A stretch of DNA of 64,000 nucleotides. Origin: Nautilus pompilius. Lineage: Eukaryota > Mollusca > Cephalopoda > Nautilida > Nautilidae. The position numbers and the translations under genes were made by a program. The notes below the pieces were generated by a model. That model had not been told where the DNA came from. It did no database searches and saw only the letters and a program-made list of their open reading frames with translations. Each line of letters begins with the position of its first letter. The first letter of the stretch is position 1. The stretch spans positions 1-64,000 of the forward strand of contig JACATO010001081.1 of NCBI GenBank assembly GCA_018389105.1, read 5' to 3'. This document shows positions 33,345 to 50,900 of this stretch, in pieces.

Positions 33345-33920
33345 CAGTAGACTCTTGATAACTCAACATCAGATAACTGATATACTGTTTAACTTGAAGT
33401 GACACGCGGGTCCCAGCAAAATGCTCCTATTATAAAAACTGTGGCTAGCTTAAACTTGCTTCTAGATCGAATAAGTTGAGGCAGCTTTTTATTCCCTTGA
33501 AATGCAATTAATGTTAATTTCTCTTATAACTCAAAGTTTGTCACTTGACATTGGATGATTGACTTTGATTAAAATTTGTATTTAAAAAACTCTGAATTCT
33601 TTTTTTTTTTTTTGTAAATTATTGATCATCAATAATGCTAATTACTTTAACAATTTATTGTCAAATAATGAGATCTTTGCAGTATTTTGAGTCATAAACA
33701 TTTCATATATGATTAAAAGAAATGTTTCAATAAATAAATGTGATTTGTTTAATATGCATAATGAGTAAAATTCTTTCTTCTAAAGATTTACAGTTCATAT
33801 TATAGGATAGGGCCTAATGAATTAATTATTGCCCAAGAATAGAAACGTGTAATTTAGATTTTTTAAGAAAGCCAACTTCTGATAATATCCCCGCAACTTC
33901 AAGTTATCAAGAATATGCTG
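33345..33920. mobile_element. pogo/Tigger-like MITE, copy 1
   Basis: The ends are CAGTAGACTCTTGATAACTC at 33345 and, reverse-complemented, CAGCATATTCTTGATAAC at 33920, each flanked by TA (33343-33344, 33921-33922). About 576 bp, no coding region. The interior contains GGTCCCAGCAAA and ATTATAAAAACT, shared with the element at 61271. The CAGTAGACTC...ATAACTC end is the type known from pogo/Tigger-derived MITEs. Confidence 0.85.
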
Positions 33921-35499
33921 TATTTGGGTAAAGAAAAGAGAAATAAATGTCAGAAATATGGCGAAAGGGATTATGGTACATTATAGACTTTTGGAGTCTT
34001 ATTGAAATTTATAGGGTTAAGTGAAATTCTCAAAGTTCAAGATGAAATGTTGAAAAGATGCATGGTTTATATTAAATTTTCCTTATTGCAGATTTGAGGA
34101 GGAAAGGATATCACCCAACTGCTAAGCTTAAAATAAAAAAAAGTTGTCTGCCACTGTTAGATAAGCTTTGTGATGCTTCTATTTGTGTAGGATATTTTTT
34201 TACCATTAATAGTAATTTCTGTGCACGCTATAACCTGTCTGGCTAACAACTGAATTTCTAATTGATGCTAATTGATGTCTGCATAATATGCTCTCTTGAG
34301 CATTTGTATTTTGTGCATTTTCTGCGTTTGGTTTCTAGATGAAATTGGAGTAGCCAGAGTGAACTGAGATTGTGTAGCTGATAAAGACGGCATTATGTAG
34401 CAGCCAGAACAAGATTATAATCTGTATGGCAGAAGTTTATTTTAACTGCAGAATTAGACTAATGTTTTCAGAAATCTGAGCAAAACCTTTCGAAGTTGTC
34501 GTCGTTGTTTTACAGGGAGGAAAAAACTCAAGCATAGTTACAATGCTGTCATGCACTAAACTGCAGTCTAAGTATGGATTTCTTCAGAAATGCATAGAAA
34601 CTGCATTATATTGCCTTTTTATTAAATTATTTAAATAGGACAGCAGTATGTAGAAACACTTAAGCATCAGCTTCAGTGTATCATCTAAATTATTCCAAGT
34701 GAAAGTTACTAGTTCTATGCATGTGACCTGTATTCGGTTTTTCTTTGCTTACCTTTTTGGAGGTGTTTCTCACCAGAGGAATATTCTAAAAGACAGAATT
34801 ATGTATTCTTTTTGTCAACAACCCCCACCACCCACTCCAGAATCAGTATCTTGCCATGGTATTATAAGGGAAAAGGGTAGAATTGTGTGGGTATGTAGAT
34901 CCCATCAAAAGTTGGTATGCAAAGTATCATCCATAGAAAAAACTTAGTTTTCAGAAATAAATTAAAGGACGAGGAAAAGTTAGATACAACTGCAATGTTT
35001 TCATTTATTATTTTTATGAAAGTCAAAAACAATTTACTGATCTCTGGAAAATTAATTTTACTAATACTAGCATTCTAACTGAATCTAAAATTGCAGATTT
35101 TTTTGTTGAGCAAACAGAGCATCACCTAAAGAATCGCTATTGAAATAAGAATAATTTTCTTATGCTTTTCTTTTATACATCTGTAAAATTAGTATTTTGT
35201 TTATTTATGGTGTGTGTATGATATTTACTGGATTTTGGTAAATGTCGAGTATATTAGAAATAATTATACTATTATAGTTGATAGAATGAGTGCATAATAT
35301 GGAACACCCTAAAAATTCCCAGATTTTTTTTTAGAACTTTCTCACACTTTCATCCATAAACCAACCAATAAACCCTTGTGCACACTCAACCCAGTATGAA
35401 ATAAAAGCATTTAATAGGTGATTTTTTTTATATTCTGTTATTAGATAAGAATGGCTACAAATTGAAAATGTAAGCTCTCTGCAGATTCATTTTATGTTT

Positions 35500-36550
35500 G
35501 TAGATTCTATATTGGCCCAAAGCAAATAAGGGACATGATCACACTGAACAATAGATTTTCAATGGCCTATGAATCATACTGTGATCAAGATAAAACATGG
35601 GCACCTCTTGTGGTCTGTGAACATGCGGATCAGCACTAGAAGGATGGCTGAGAGGAGATTGTAAAGCAATGCCGGTAATCCCTCATATTTGGTGAAAGCC
35701 TAAGAATCACATAGATGACTTTTGTCTAGTGGATGTCAACTGACATGATATTGTGTATCCAAATGTTCCATCACCCACCATTACATCAGTTCCACACAAT
35801 GATGACCTTCCAGTGCCATAGTGACAATCCAAAGAAACAGATTCATCATCAGAAAGTAAAAGTTCACCTGCAGATGAAAAATGATTCTGACTTAAATTCA
35901 AGAAGTTTCATTTTCCAAATCAGCAAGAACTGAATGACGTAGTACAAAATTTAGGTTTAACAAAATCTAATGCTGAACTTCTTGTATAGGCTGAAAGAAT
36001 GGAAATCTCTCCATTGAGCTTGGCAAGGAGTCTCAAAGCAGTCCTTCACAATGGAAACAAATATCCATCAATACCCATTGGCCATTCTGTACATATGAAG
36101 GAGAATTATGAAAATGTTAAGTTTCTGCTGGAGACAATTGACTACAAAAAATATAACTGGGATGTTTGTGGAGATTTTAAGATTGGTTTTTTTGAAAGGA
36201 CTGGAGGAGGATTCACAAAATACTCATGCTTTCTGTCTTTGGGATAGTTGTGCCACATCACAGCGTTACAGAAGAAAAGTGTGGCCAGCCAGAGATCAGT
36301 TTATTCCTGGGATGCACAATTAATTGAGGATTTAATCAATGAGTGTGAAAATTTGGATGCAGAATGTGTCTCAAGCTTTGCATCCTTCATTCTCATCTAG
36401 ATTTCTTTGAAGACAACATGGGAAGTTTCAGTAAAGAGCATGGTGAGGGATATCAGGAAAGATGGGATGTCAAAATGATGGGTGACTATATTTGGGGGTC
36501 TAATTCATGATGATACTTCATTGCAAGGAAGGAAAGCCCAAAAAGTTGTG
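35500..36550 (+). pseudogene. Relic of an uncharacterised repeat-associated protein family, copy 1
   Basis: Decayed + strand coding sequence in Fox intron 1. Recognisable blocks in order: CDQDKTWAPLVVCEH near 35580, part of a cysteine-containing N-terminal region; PSPTITSVPHNDDLPVP near 35770; LNDVVQNLGLTKSNAELL near 35932; then an open segment at 35999-36247 with AVLHNGNKYPSIPIGHS and NWDVCGDFKIG. After frameshifts comes GYQERWDVKMMGDY near 36450. The block order matches copy 2 at 39725-41250 on the other strand. I recognise this as a multi-copy, unnamed family I associate with arthropod, cnidarian and mollusc genomes. I cannot give it a function. Several stops and a deletion before the last block show that it is dead. 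Confidence 0.75.
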
Positions 36551-38490
36551 CATTTTTTATTTCTGCAACTGCAATTTAGATTTTTACTGTACTTAAGAAT
36601 TAAATGTAATGAATAGATATTTTTCATGAGTTAAGATGATTGTTTCTTTTTGGTTTTGGAAAAGTAAGTTAGTTGTACCCATATTATCAGTAATTATATG
36701 TTATAAAATGTTTAAAGTAACATTCTGAGGGAAAAACTGATACTTTAGAAAAAACCAGTGCATGCTATGTTAGTAATCAGCTCACCAAAACTGGCCATAA
36801 CCGATTGAACAATCGGGATAACTGAAAACGTTTTGAAAATTTGTTACAGATTTTAAAATCTCAGGTTTTCCATTCTAAATTATAACAAGATGTGAAATAT
36901 TTAGTGTAATTTATTTCAATAATATATAAAAAAAAACATTTTAATTAAACCTTGGCTAGGTGATTAAAGTTAGATTTAAAGGAAGCTAGTTTTTTTTGTT
37001 TTTTTTTTTGCTAACACTAAGAGATCACAATTTTTATTTATATCCAGAAATTGAAATTATTTTAACAACCTTTTTTTTTTTTTTACTATTTCATTATTTA
37101 AAGCCTTATCTGTGCATTTCTGGAAGATTGGTTCAGTAGCACTAACTTTCTTTAATTTATTAAAGTCATGATAGAAACTTTACATTATTTTTCTGATATA
37201 CAAAGTTGTTATATTTGGCATCCATCATCTACATAGCTGATGAGGTGTTGCAGCATCATTGTTACTGCTAATGAGCATTACCATTTTCAGTACCTCCATG
37301 AGGTCTACAGTAAAAGCTAAAATGTATAAGAAATCCATGCTAAGGAAGATTTTTCAAATTGTCTGTTTCAAATAGGATTAGAATTTTGGATTCTTAGGCT
37401 GATACATTCATTTAGTAATCTGCCACCATACGTGGATTTAAAGAATAATAATAATAAAAAAAAAACATTCAAGTGTTTGGATGAAGTCTAATTTTTCTGA
37501 GTTTTTTTCTTTGATATTTATTACTTGCTGGTATATCACTCTTTTTGTGAAAGTAATTGTATATTCATGATGGATCAAAATGTTGAGTTTATTGTACTAA
37601 GTGAGATAGGGAAGCACATAAGAGAAAAATAGGCAATGCCATATGATGGTGATCACTGCTGTGACAGTTGCAGAAGACTGCACTTTGAATTAGCCTTTTT
37701 AGCTATGTTGGAACTCTCATATGCTTTGTAACTATTTTACATAAATCATTAGTCATCTCTTAACACCTTTGCCTTACACTTAGTCTTTAAAGTGCAATAT
37801 GCAAAAATTATATAGTGTAATAATTGCTGATGTATAGAAAATTCCTACAGCATTTTCCTTTATAGTACATTTCAACAATATCAAAGAAACTGGAAAACTA
37901 TATTTACTATCAACTTTACACTTAATACCTGTTTCTGTCTTATTTTTTGTGTACCTTTCAGAGAAATGAAGCTCATTATCGAATTACTTTGGTTACATAA
38001 TTTTATTCAGGAATGAAGTAATGGTTAAAATTGTTGGAATGCAGTAAGCAAGGTATGACAGTCACTGTCTTGACTTGCATGAGCAGGTTTTCCTTGTTGT
38101 TTATAAGGTGACACATCCAGAAAATCTCATTTAGCTGTTCATTATTCATGTTATCTGCCTTACTGCATAGTAAATCCAAAACCACTTCAAGTCAAGTACT
38201 TCATGTATTGGTTATATGGGGATATTTTTTGCATACAGACTTTACAATTAAAGAGATTGTTTTAAATTTTAAAACACAAGGAACTTATAGTATATTGCTT
38301 ATTTCTATTTCTCACAAATTAATGGAGTAGGCGAAGAAAAACCAATCAGTGTCTCCATTTAATTTTTGCTTGGAAGAGAGCCAATATACTATCTATTTTT
38401 AGTTTTTAACTGAAAACTTCTAACTTAACAATGATTTATTTTTATTTCTCTTGTCTGTTAAAAAAAAAAAAACTTATGTATTGTACATAA

Positions 38491-42515
<4,025 letters not shown>

Positions 42516-42596
42516 GGTTCTTATTGGGCCATAGACACAAACCCCACTGAAGATTCTATACCTTCCAGACAGAAAAAGAGACGACTCAATGAACGA
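42516..42596 (+). CDS. FoxJ2/3, coding exon 3 (wing and basic tail)
   Basis: Encodes residues 152-178. GSYWAIDTNP completes the forkhead fold. The following RQKKRR is a basic patch typical of a forkhead C-terminal nuclear-localisation and DNA-backbone contact. The acceptor is CTAG (42512-42515) and the donor CGA|GTAAGT. 81 bp, phase 0. The GK|GSYW junction between exons 2 and 3 lies in the usual first-wing position. A decayed Tc1-type transposase fragment begins almost immediately downstream. Confidence 0.96.
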
Positions 42597-42619
42597 GTAA
42601 GTACAACATCAACTCCAAG

Positions 42620-43070
42620 TTGATGCTATGGTGGAGCTCATAGCTGCTTGGCCATGTGCATACTGGCCAATATAATAGAGTAATATCTGCTGCTTCTCTT
42701 TGCCACAGCTTAGTTTCACTTTGTCTACAATGCTTTTGCTGGAGACAATTATTTTTTACAGATGACACATACAGGGATGAGATCATTATACCTGTAGTTG
42801 TCCTTCTGGCTCAAAGGCAAATGCCAACTTAGTCTTTATGGATGAAAACACTCATCTGCAACATGATTTTGTTGTCATTGCTGCACATGAGGCCTATAAC
42901 ATGACTCAAATGGTGCCACCTCTATGAATTCTTGGCTGGCTTTTAATTGAATGTGTTTGGGGTCTTCTTAGGGAGGTGTTTGTAACTACTAGATCTGTCG
43001 AGTCTCTTGATCAGCTGGAAGTGCCTCTGGTTGTATAATGGCACAATATTCCACAATAACAGCTGGTTCA
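42620..43070 (+). mobile_element. Tc1-type transposase relic
   Basis: Decayed + strand coding sequence. TDDTYRDEIIIPVVVLLAQR (about 42755) corresponds to the Tc1 catalytic-domain block after the first aspartate. It is followed, after frameshifts, by MDENTH (about 42840, second catalytic Asp region), then ECVWGLLRE (about 42950, matching the third catalytic Glu/NPIE-W region) and TRSVESLDQLE (about 42995). No intact ends were found. It belongs to a different Tc1 subgroup from the element at 45030. Confidence 0.75.
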
Positions 43071-44196
43071 TCTGATTTTTGTCTCTACTATGTGTACAGG
43101 CTTGCTTTGGGGTGGCCTCTAATTATTAAAGCCTTTTCCACCAATATCAATTTAAAAATTATTTTTAGACTGGCATCAGTGCCATTTTGCATACTCATTT
43201 CAAATAACCATTTTGGTTTTGTCTGACAATTTAATTTAGCTTCCACCAACATCAGGTGGTTTGTTTTGTTTTTTTTTTAATGAATAGTTTAGATTAATAT
43301 GATAATCATATTCTGGTTGAAGAGAACTATGTATGAATGTACTATACAAGCTTGGAGACGTTCATATGTGCATTAAGATAAGATGCCAGACCATTTTTTA
43401 GTGAAATAATGATTAGAAATCCATTTATGATAGTGCTGCAGCAACAGTGTGAAATGTGCACTGATTTTCCTTAAACTGAGTGATATTAGATTTCATGTAT
43501 TTTCAATAGAATGGTCTGCTGGCAAGAATTAGACCTAGAAAACAACCAGGCAAGTGTAACAGTAATCGGAATAGGCTATGCAGAAATGGCGCTGCAGTAG
43601 TAGTGTAAATAGATTCATCCTCAAAGATCATATTTGGCTTATGTTCTAATTTACGTTTATTCTGATCTCCAGAATCATCATTTGGATTGGGAAAATTTAC
43701 GTAATTTTAGTCAGTGTCAGTGAAACTTGCATGATTTAGATTTTAGTTAGAAGAGCACTTTCTTATTATTAGTGCTATTTTCTGTGAGTATTAAATGGAG
43801 TACCTCTTCCAGTGTCAGTAACTTACAACTTATCAGGTTTAACTTTGCTGAGTGTTCCAGATCAGTCCATAATATATCATACAAATTAAGTGGAACATAG
43901 GAATGATGTGAAAGTTATATTTATAATAATAAAAACTACACAAGATATTCATTACTGAATAATAATGCATTAAAAGAATTAAAATTTTTTTCATTGAAAA
44001 ATCCTGGAATAAAGAAAACATCATACAACTGGATCATTGCAGTGCAGACATCTCTCATTGAAAGTCATTTTCTTATCCACAACTTTGATATCTGGAATCT
44101 TTATCAGAGCTAAAAATTTAAACGTGGCACAATGACAACTGAAATAACAGATCTTTTTTTTTTTTTTAATTAAAAACTAAATCATTAAATTTGTAT

Positions 44197-46655
44197 TACC
44201 ATATTTTTTGGGTTATAAGTCTAAGTGGTGTATAAGTCGATAGTATAATCATACTTTTGTACAGTAATAACTATAAAATTTCTGTCAGGGTTATAAAACT
44301 GTGTATATCGAATGTTAAAAGAACTTCATCCATATTTATTATATTGGTTATGTTAAGAGCACTTTCTTCAATCTCATTTTGTATGAACTGACGAAAATGT
44401 TCAAGCTTTTCCTCAAAACTTGCTGGTAGTTTTTGTGTTATGGTTTTGCATTGTTGGATGTTAAGTCCTTTTTTCATAAAATGAAACACCATGATGGATC
44501 CCTTTAAAATTTGGTATTCCAAGTACTTTGGCGATTTGAGCTTTCATTTGTAATTAGATTGTATTTAGTCCATGGCACAGAGCATGTTGTGTCAAAACAA
44601 AGTCATCAAACGATCTTTGATGTTGGTCCATCTAGCTTTGCAACCATGGTTTGCTTTTTTCTTTCTGTTGTAATGGATTCTTCGCATTTTGCTAACCACG
44701 AACACATTTCTCACTAACGCCATACTGCCATTCTGCTGCCATATTTCCACCATTGTTTTCAGAAAAATTCACGACTGTTTAAAAGCTGCAGTATATGCTC
44801 CCCTTTTCTTTATAGCAGGCATCTTCAAGTAAAGGTTGATTTTTTTTTTTTCAACATTGGCAAATTGAAACTCCCTTAACACACTGATATCTGTGCCCCC
44901 TAAGCACTAAATAAATGGGAGGTAACTGAATCTGAGTCAGCATGCACCCACACATGCACGTACAATCATATATAAATTTCCCCATCGTACTTAAGGGTCC
45001 CATGTTCCCAATATGATTTCATCCATATACAGGTGCATCTCAAAAAATTAGAACATCGTGGAAGAGTTCATTTTTTTCTGTAATTTAATTCAAACAGTGA
45101 AACTTTCATATATTCTAGATTCATTACACATAAAGGGAAATACTTCAAGCCTTTTTTTATTTTAATTTTGATGATTACGGCTTACAGCTCATGAAAATCA
45201 AAAATCCACTATCTCAAAATATTATAATATTTCATAAGATCAATAAAAAAATTTTAAAAAAGGACTTACTTTTCAGAAGTTCGACATTTCTATATTATAT
45301 GTTCATTTATGCACTCAATACTTGGTCAGGGTTCCTTTTACATGAATCACTGCATCAATGTGGTGTGGCCTGGAGACGATTAGCCTGTGGCACTGCTGAG
45401 GTGTTATGGAAGCCCAGGTTGCTTTGATAGCTGGTCTGTATTGTTGGGTCTGGTGTCTCTCATCTTCCTCTTGACAATACCTATGGGGTTCAGGTCAGGC
45501 GAGTTGGCTGGCCAATCAAGCACAGTAATACCATGGTCAGCAAACTAGTTACTAGTAGTTTTGGCACTGTGGGCAGGTGCCAAGTCCTGCTGGAAAAGGA
45601 AATCAGCATCTCCATAAAGCTTGTCAGCAGACGGAAGCGTGAAGTGCTCTAAAATCTCCTGGTAGATGGCTGCGTTGACTTTGGACTTGATAAAACACAG
45701 TGGACCAACACCAGTGGATGACATGGCACCCCAAATCATCACTGACTGTGGAAACTTCACACTGGAATTCAAACAACTTGGATTTTGTGCCTCTCCATTC
45801 TTCCTCCAGACTGTGGGACCTTGATTTCCAAATGAAATGCAAAATTTTCTTTCATCTGAAAAGAGTACTTTGGACCACTGAGCAATGGTCCAGTTCTTTT
45901 TCTCCTTAGCCCAGGTAAGACGCTTCTGACATTGTCTCTGGTTCAGGAGTGGCTTGACACTAGGTATGTGACACTTTTAGCCCATTTCCTGGACACATCT
46001 GTGCGTGGTGGCTCTTGATGCACTGACTCCAGCCTCAATCCACTCCTTGTGAAGCTCCCCCCAAGTTCTTGAATCATCTTTGCTTGACAATCCTCTCAAC
46101 GCTGCGGTCATCCCTCTTGCTTGTGCACCTTTTCCTACCACACTTCCCTTCCAGTCAACTTTCTATGAATATGCTTTGATACAGCACTCTGTGAACAGCC
46201 AGCTCTTTCAGCAATGACCTTCTGCGGTTTACCCTCCTTGTGGAGGGTGTCACTAAATGTCTTCTGGACAACTGTCAAGTCAGCAGTTTCTCCATGATTG
46301 TGGTTGTGTGTACTGAACCAGACTGAGAGATTCATGGTATCTATACTACATAAATAGTGATTTACTCAAACTCGAAATGGAATATTCTAATATTTTGAGA
46401 TACCTTCTATTTTTTTAGCTGTAGGCTGTAATTATCAAAATTAAAATTAAAAAATGCTTGAAACATTTTAGTTTACATGTAATGAGTCTAGAATATATAC
46501 AGTTTTCACTTTCTGAAATAACTGACAAAAAATATTCAACTCTTCCACGATATTCTAATTTTTTGAGATGCACCTGTATAAGTTAGAGTGGAATATAAGT
46601 CAATGGTCAAGCCCTTGCAGAAAAAAGTATCAATTTATATGCTGAAAAATACACA
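44197..46655 (-). mobile_element. pogo/Tigger-like element with a Tc1 nested inside
   Basis: On the minus strand, 44522-44271 and the sequence just upstream encode a Tigger/pogo-type transposase fragment. AKVLGIPNFKG is the end of the CENP-B-like DNA-binding region. ITQKLPASFEEKLEHF and NIINMDEVLLTFD follow, the latter carrying the first catalytic Asp. The rest of the DDE domain is missing. The left end (about 44197, TATTTTTTGGGTTATAAGTC) and the right end (reversed, GTATTTTTCAGCATATAA, about 46655) resemble the GTATTTTTCGG...TATAAG termini of this group. A Tc1 element (45030-46576) interrupts it between 45029 and 46577. Confidence 0.75.
45030..46576 (-). mobile_element. Tc1-type transposon with long TIRs
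   Basis: A 1547-bp element with TA on both sides (45028-45029, 46577-46578). The ends begin CAGGTGCATCTCAAAAAATT and stay complementary for roughly 200 bp inwards, an IR/DR-like layout. On the minus strand the transposase is readable over most of its length: helix-turn-helix region (KVIAERAGCSQSAVSKHI near 46215), VLFSDERKFC near 45870 (first Asp), FQQDLAPAHSAK near 45570 (second Asp). Lesions are frameshifts near 46140 and 46090, stops near 45978 and 45543, and a short in-frame loss after NSPDLNPI (near 45495) that removes the third catalytic acidic residue. It is dead but young compared with neighbouring relics. Confidence 0.95.
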
Positions 46656-46779
46656 CGTCTCTCATCAAAATATAAATTGAAAGATATAAAACATATAATT
46701 TTTTTTTTTTTACTATTTAGTTTCTTTGATATTCAATCACTATGTTGTCAGTTTTTAGTTTTGTTTAAAATAATGGGTA

Positions 46780-47715
46780 ATATCTATATAGTGTCTCTCT
46801 CATAATTCATACAACCAACTTCCAATTATGTAGCCCAGAGCATATCTGCTGCTTCAGAATTGTCAAAAGAACTGATATCATCCTCATGAAGTTTACTATT
46901 GCTAATGAGTTTAGTACTGCCTGTTTCATAATTCATTTTTTTTATCCTGCCCATGCAGCTAAAGCTGCACTTACAACCAGCATTTGAAGCTGCCTTAAGT
47001 TTGGCAACTTTACAAAGTTTGGGAATGTTAGCAAGCTGTCAGTGGATAAGAGTCTTAAGAAAATACAGAGCACCCCATTTCTTCAGCAGTCATTGTACTT
47101 GCCTTGTTTTCTCCTTATTCACAAGATCCCTAAACTTTTTCAGTGAAATCTTTAATTTTTGCTCTTCGAGCAAACCCAGATCTATATCTAGAAAGTCTAT
47201 TTCACTGAATATTTTTGTGAAAGAAAAAAAAAATGATCAGGAAATGTTATTTGCTTGCTAACTAATAGGATGAACTTGTTGTGATCATTATTCTTATGGC
47301 TCACCAGGTAGATTTTTGTTCTTGTGTGGGATACTGAAACAGTCATGAAGCAGAATGGAGTCATTTGACATTCTTGCTATAGCTTCATGGATGTTCTATA
47401 ATGCAGCAAGGTTTACAGATTTTAAAGACTTTAAAATATAAATTTGGTCTGATTTTAAACTTTTGCTGCGCCCTGTGTACTAACAAGTGCAAAGCCAACC
47501 ATTGTGGTACAGTGTGCAATGCTGAAACTTACCTTCATGACAGCACCGTTGTGTACACTGACCATGAAACTTGCACCAGTGCTGCCAAATCTGACCAACT
47601 TTCTTGTTAGAGGAATTTCTAACTCTTTAAAATATCTTAGAAGGGTGCTTGTGATAGAGGTTGCCGATGATATAGCTGCAACTAACCTTTGCAGGAATCG
47701 AACCACTGCTTGCCA
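46780..47715 (-). mobile_element. hAT-like transposase relic (ZNF862/SCAND3-like)
   Basis: Minus-strand frame 47706-47455 contains KLVRFGSTGASFMVSVHNGA and, after a gap, a CTTMVGFAL stretch. These fit the DGA-x-M-x-G-x-x-NG...HC-x-x-H-x-x-AL block of domesticated and transposon hAT proteins. Further down, near 47010-46860, a frame with GRIKKMNYETGS and a following acidic stretch ending in W resembles the C-terminal dimerisation region. Frames are broken and no ends were identified. Confidence 0.5.
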
Positions 47716-47958
47716 TCTTTAGCAATGTACTTTCTATGCACAGAGTTGATTTTGTAAGTGAAATGTGTATTGATAGACATAGCATTCTGGACACTCTTTT
47801 AGTTTCAAAATTTTCTTATGTACAGTAGCTTTCAACATTTCCTGCATTGTTTTCTGGGATCAGTACTTTTATCCTAACTTTCCTTCGTTCATTTTTCTAA
47901 TACATTCATCTTATGAAGGCTGCTCAGTCTAGCAGCTCGTACAACAAACTACAGCCCA

Positions 47959-47976
47959 CTCTCTCTCTCTCTCTCT
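47959..47976. repeat. Short (CT)n run
   Basis: Nine CT units. Included only as a marker in an otherwise featureless part of intron 3. Confidence 0.9.
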
Positions 47977-50900
47977 CATCATAAGAAAGTACATGCAGCG
48001 AAGTGTTGGCTTACAAGTTTTCCGTTCATCTGTGATGAATTTCTGGATAGGTTGTTTGACACTGTCGTCCTTTTCAATTTGTTTTCATTCAGTCTCTAAC
48101 TCTTTTCCACAGTGTGTTGCCAATTCAGCATGCCTTTAATGAGGTCTTGCCCTGTAGAACTTGCAGCCAGTCTTCATTCATATCTCCCCCTCATTATGTT
48201 GATTCTCACATACAAAGTCTAGAAAACCTGCTCTTACCTGCTTCGTACTGCAAACAGATACATTTTTTTAAGCCATGGTCAAGGGATCTGGCAAGACTTT
48301 GTTCTTTGAAGCAGGACATTGGTGACTTGAACTTTTCTTGTCCTCACTTTCGTAATAATTAACATGAAAAAAAAATGTAATGCTATGGTTTTTGCTTCAT
48401 GCTGTATTTATAGACTTTGAATTTTGAGTAGAATGGCACCATAAGATATATGGAAATTTATCCTTTGATGTGCATTTGCATGGATCATCATAACACCAGT
48501 TATGTGTAATTTGTTGTTTACTCTTAGTCAATAGAATTTTAAGAATAATACATACATATCTGACATGGTACTATTTCCAAATATGACACAAACTTAAAAT
48601 TATGTCAAAATGTCTTGTGGAAGACAATAGGAATGGCTGGATACTACATTAAGAAGGGATCTCTCCAGAAAATTTCTTCAAACTTGCATAAACGTGATTT
48701 TCCCAAGGAGTCATATTTGTGCTTGGAATTTGATCCAGATGGAGTCAAATGATGATGTAGTATCAATCAATGGTGGACCAACAGTAGATGTCCTCTTTTT
48801 CAATTGAGAATGTTTGAGATTTCAGTTTTAAAAGTATTGTGAATAATTTCACATGCATTTAGCTATTCAAAGTGTTCATGTAAAGTGTTTCACCCATGTT
48901 GCTAGACAAATGTCATTCTGATTGGGTAGCAACATGATGGTAAGCAGTCATTACTCTGGACTATATTGATAATTAATAAATAATTTATTCTCATTTTGGA
49001 GCTGCATTTTTGGACCAGAACTTTATTTCTTATCAGGTTCTTGGTGTAAATTGCATTCTAAAAATCCCATGTCAGAGTATGTTAAGCTCTTCCATGCTGA
49101 TGTCTGGTGATCTAAGTGCTGAGAATGCAATGAATTCATTTGGATTTGTGCTCTCTCTGTAACACCTAGGAAAAAAGAACTAAAAATCTTATTAGAAAAA
49201 CCAATTTTTTTTTTTTTTTTTTTTACACTAAGTCTGCAATTCGATACAAATCAATCTGTATTGTACTTGCATGCCATTTTGTAAGTTCAATGTATCTGCA
49301 TAACATTGATCTGGATACTGCACAGAATTGCAGGAGTTAATTTAGACTATGATTATACATAGTGTCCTCCACTTACTCTGGTGCAGTCTCCAGATTTTGC
49401 AATAAAATAACTGATGATATTTAATAATATTTTAACACAAATAACAATTGATTTTTGTGCAGATTTGTGTCCAATGTCATTGGATGTTAGACCAAAGATA
49501 ATTTTAATTCAGTGTACTCTAAATGTTAAAATACCATTCTGAATTCGTTTTCACACGTTTTGATGTAAATAAGATTCTTTTAAAGCAAAGAATGATCATT
49601 CCAATTTGACTAAAAAATCTTCTTTTCCAAATAATTTTATTTATTTAAAATTTAGATGCACTGTTATAAAATATAAGTGCTACTGAAGTAGTTATTTACT
49701 CATGCACAAAGGGACTTTTTCTAGAAACTGAGATGCCAACCTGCCTATTGGCATTTTGTTGCATTTGCACCAACCCTTCCTTTGAAGTTGGTGCCATGCT
49801 TCCTCACCAGCGACCAGTTTGTGAACAAGCATTTAAAGAGTCTACAGCCTCTTGACCAAGTTAGTTCTTTTTATTGCGGTTCCAAGGGGTGTTCTGACTA
49901 CACATTGCAATTGAAAATCCTTCAACACTGTGGTAGAGTAATGGTTTGAAGAATGTCTTAACTGTTTTTTCCCTGATACTTTCTCATGGTGACTAAAAAC
50001 GTGCGTTGCTTTTTAGAAAGTGTTTATTTCGGGACCAGCTACTAGCGAGACCACTGACAATTAAAACCACAGCATCTCTTTTAGTGCAGAGCTGCAATTG
50101 GACTCCATAGCGTTCTACACTTATCTGCATGCAGCTTGTGTGTTATGAAGTGTCGCATTTTCATTGAATAAATCTAAAATGTTTTATTTCTCTAACATTT
50201 AAAGTTTCCTATGGATTTTATGATTGTCTTGTGATTTTAAAAAAAAAAAAAATTGTAGCTTTGTTGTATGCTAATGTTTGCAGTAACATTTATGGAGTGG
50301 TGAGTTTGTGGTTGTCTGCTGGAAGTATTGCCAACTCTGCTACTCAGATCTTGTTTTCAACTTTTTTTTTTTGTTGTCAGTTCTTAGAACAGTTTGTATA
50401 AAGTATTTGAAGTAATAAAAATCTTATATTAAACTGTTAAAAAATCTTTAGTTATAGTTGGTTTTCTATCTGAATATTTAAGATGCTCAAAAAGAAACTT
50501 TAAGTTTTGCATAACTTACAGCATACAATTCAGATAAGATCCATAATGCATTCTATAGCAAAATTGTTTATCATAGTGGTTTATATGTAATAAATAAGGT
50601 TAATTGTCTGAATAGGAAACTTTTAATTTAGTTTATGGAAATTAAAATGCTTAATGTCATTAATTCACAGGCATGCTAAACTGGGCATATTTCAAACATC
50701 TTATTGCTTAATAAAAAATGCAGTAGTTTCTAGCTTTCCAAAGCTTCTGAATAGTCTGTCAAATTTTATTACATAAAGGATATACAAACTAAACAATAAC
50801 ATTTGTAAAGAATTAATGTTTTATGAATGTCTAAATATTTAATTAATATATTACTGAAGAAATTTTCATTCCTTAAAGTAGAGTTGAGTTTGTTTTTTTT

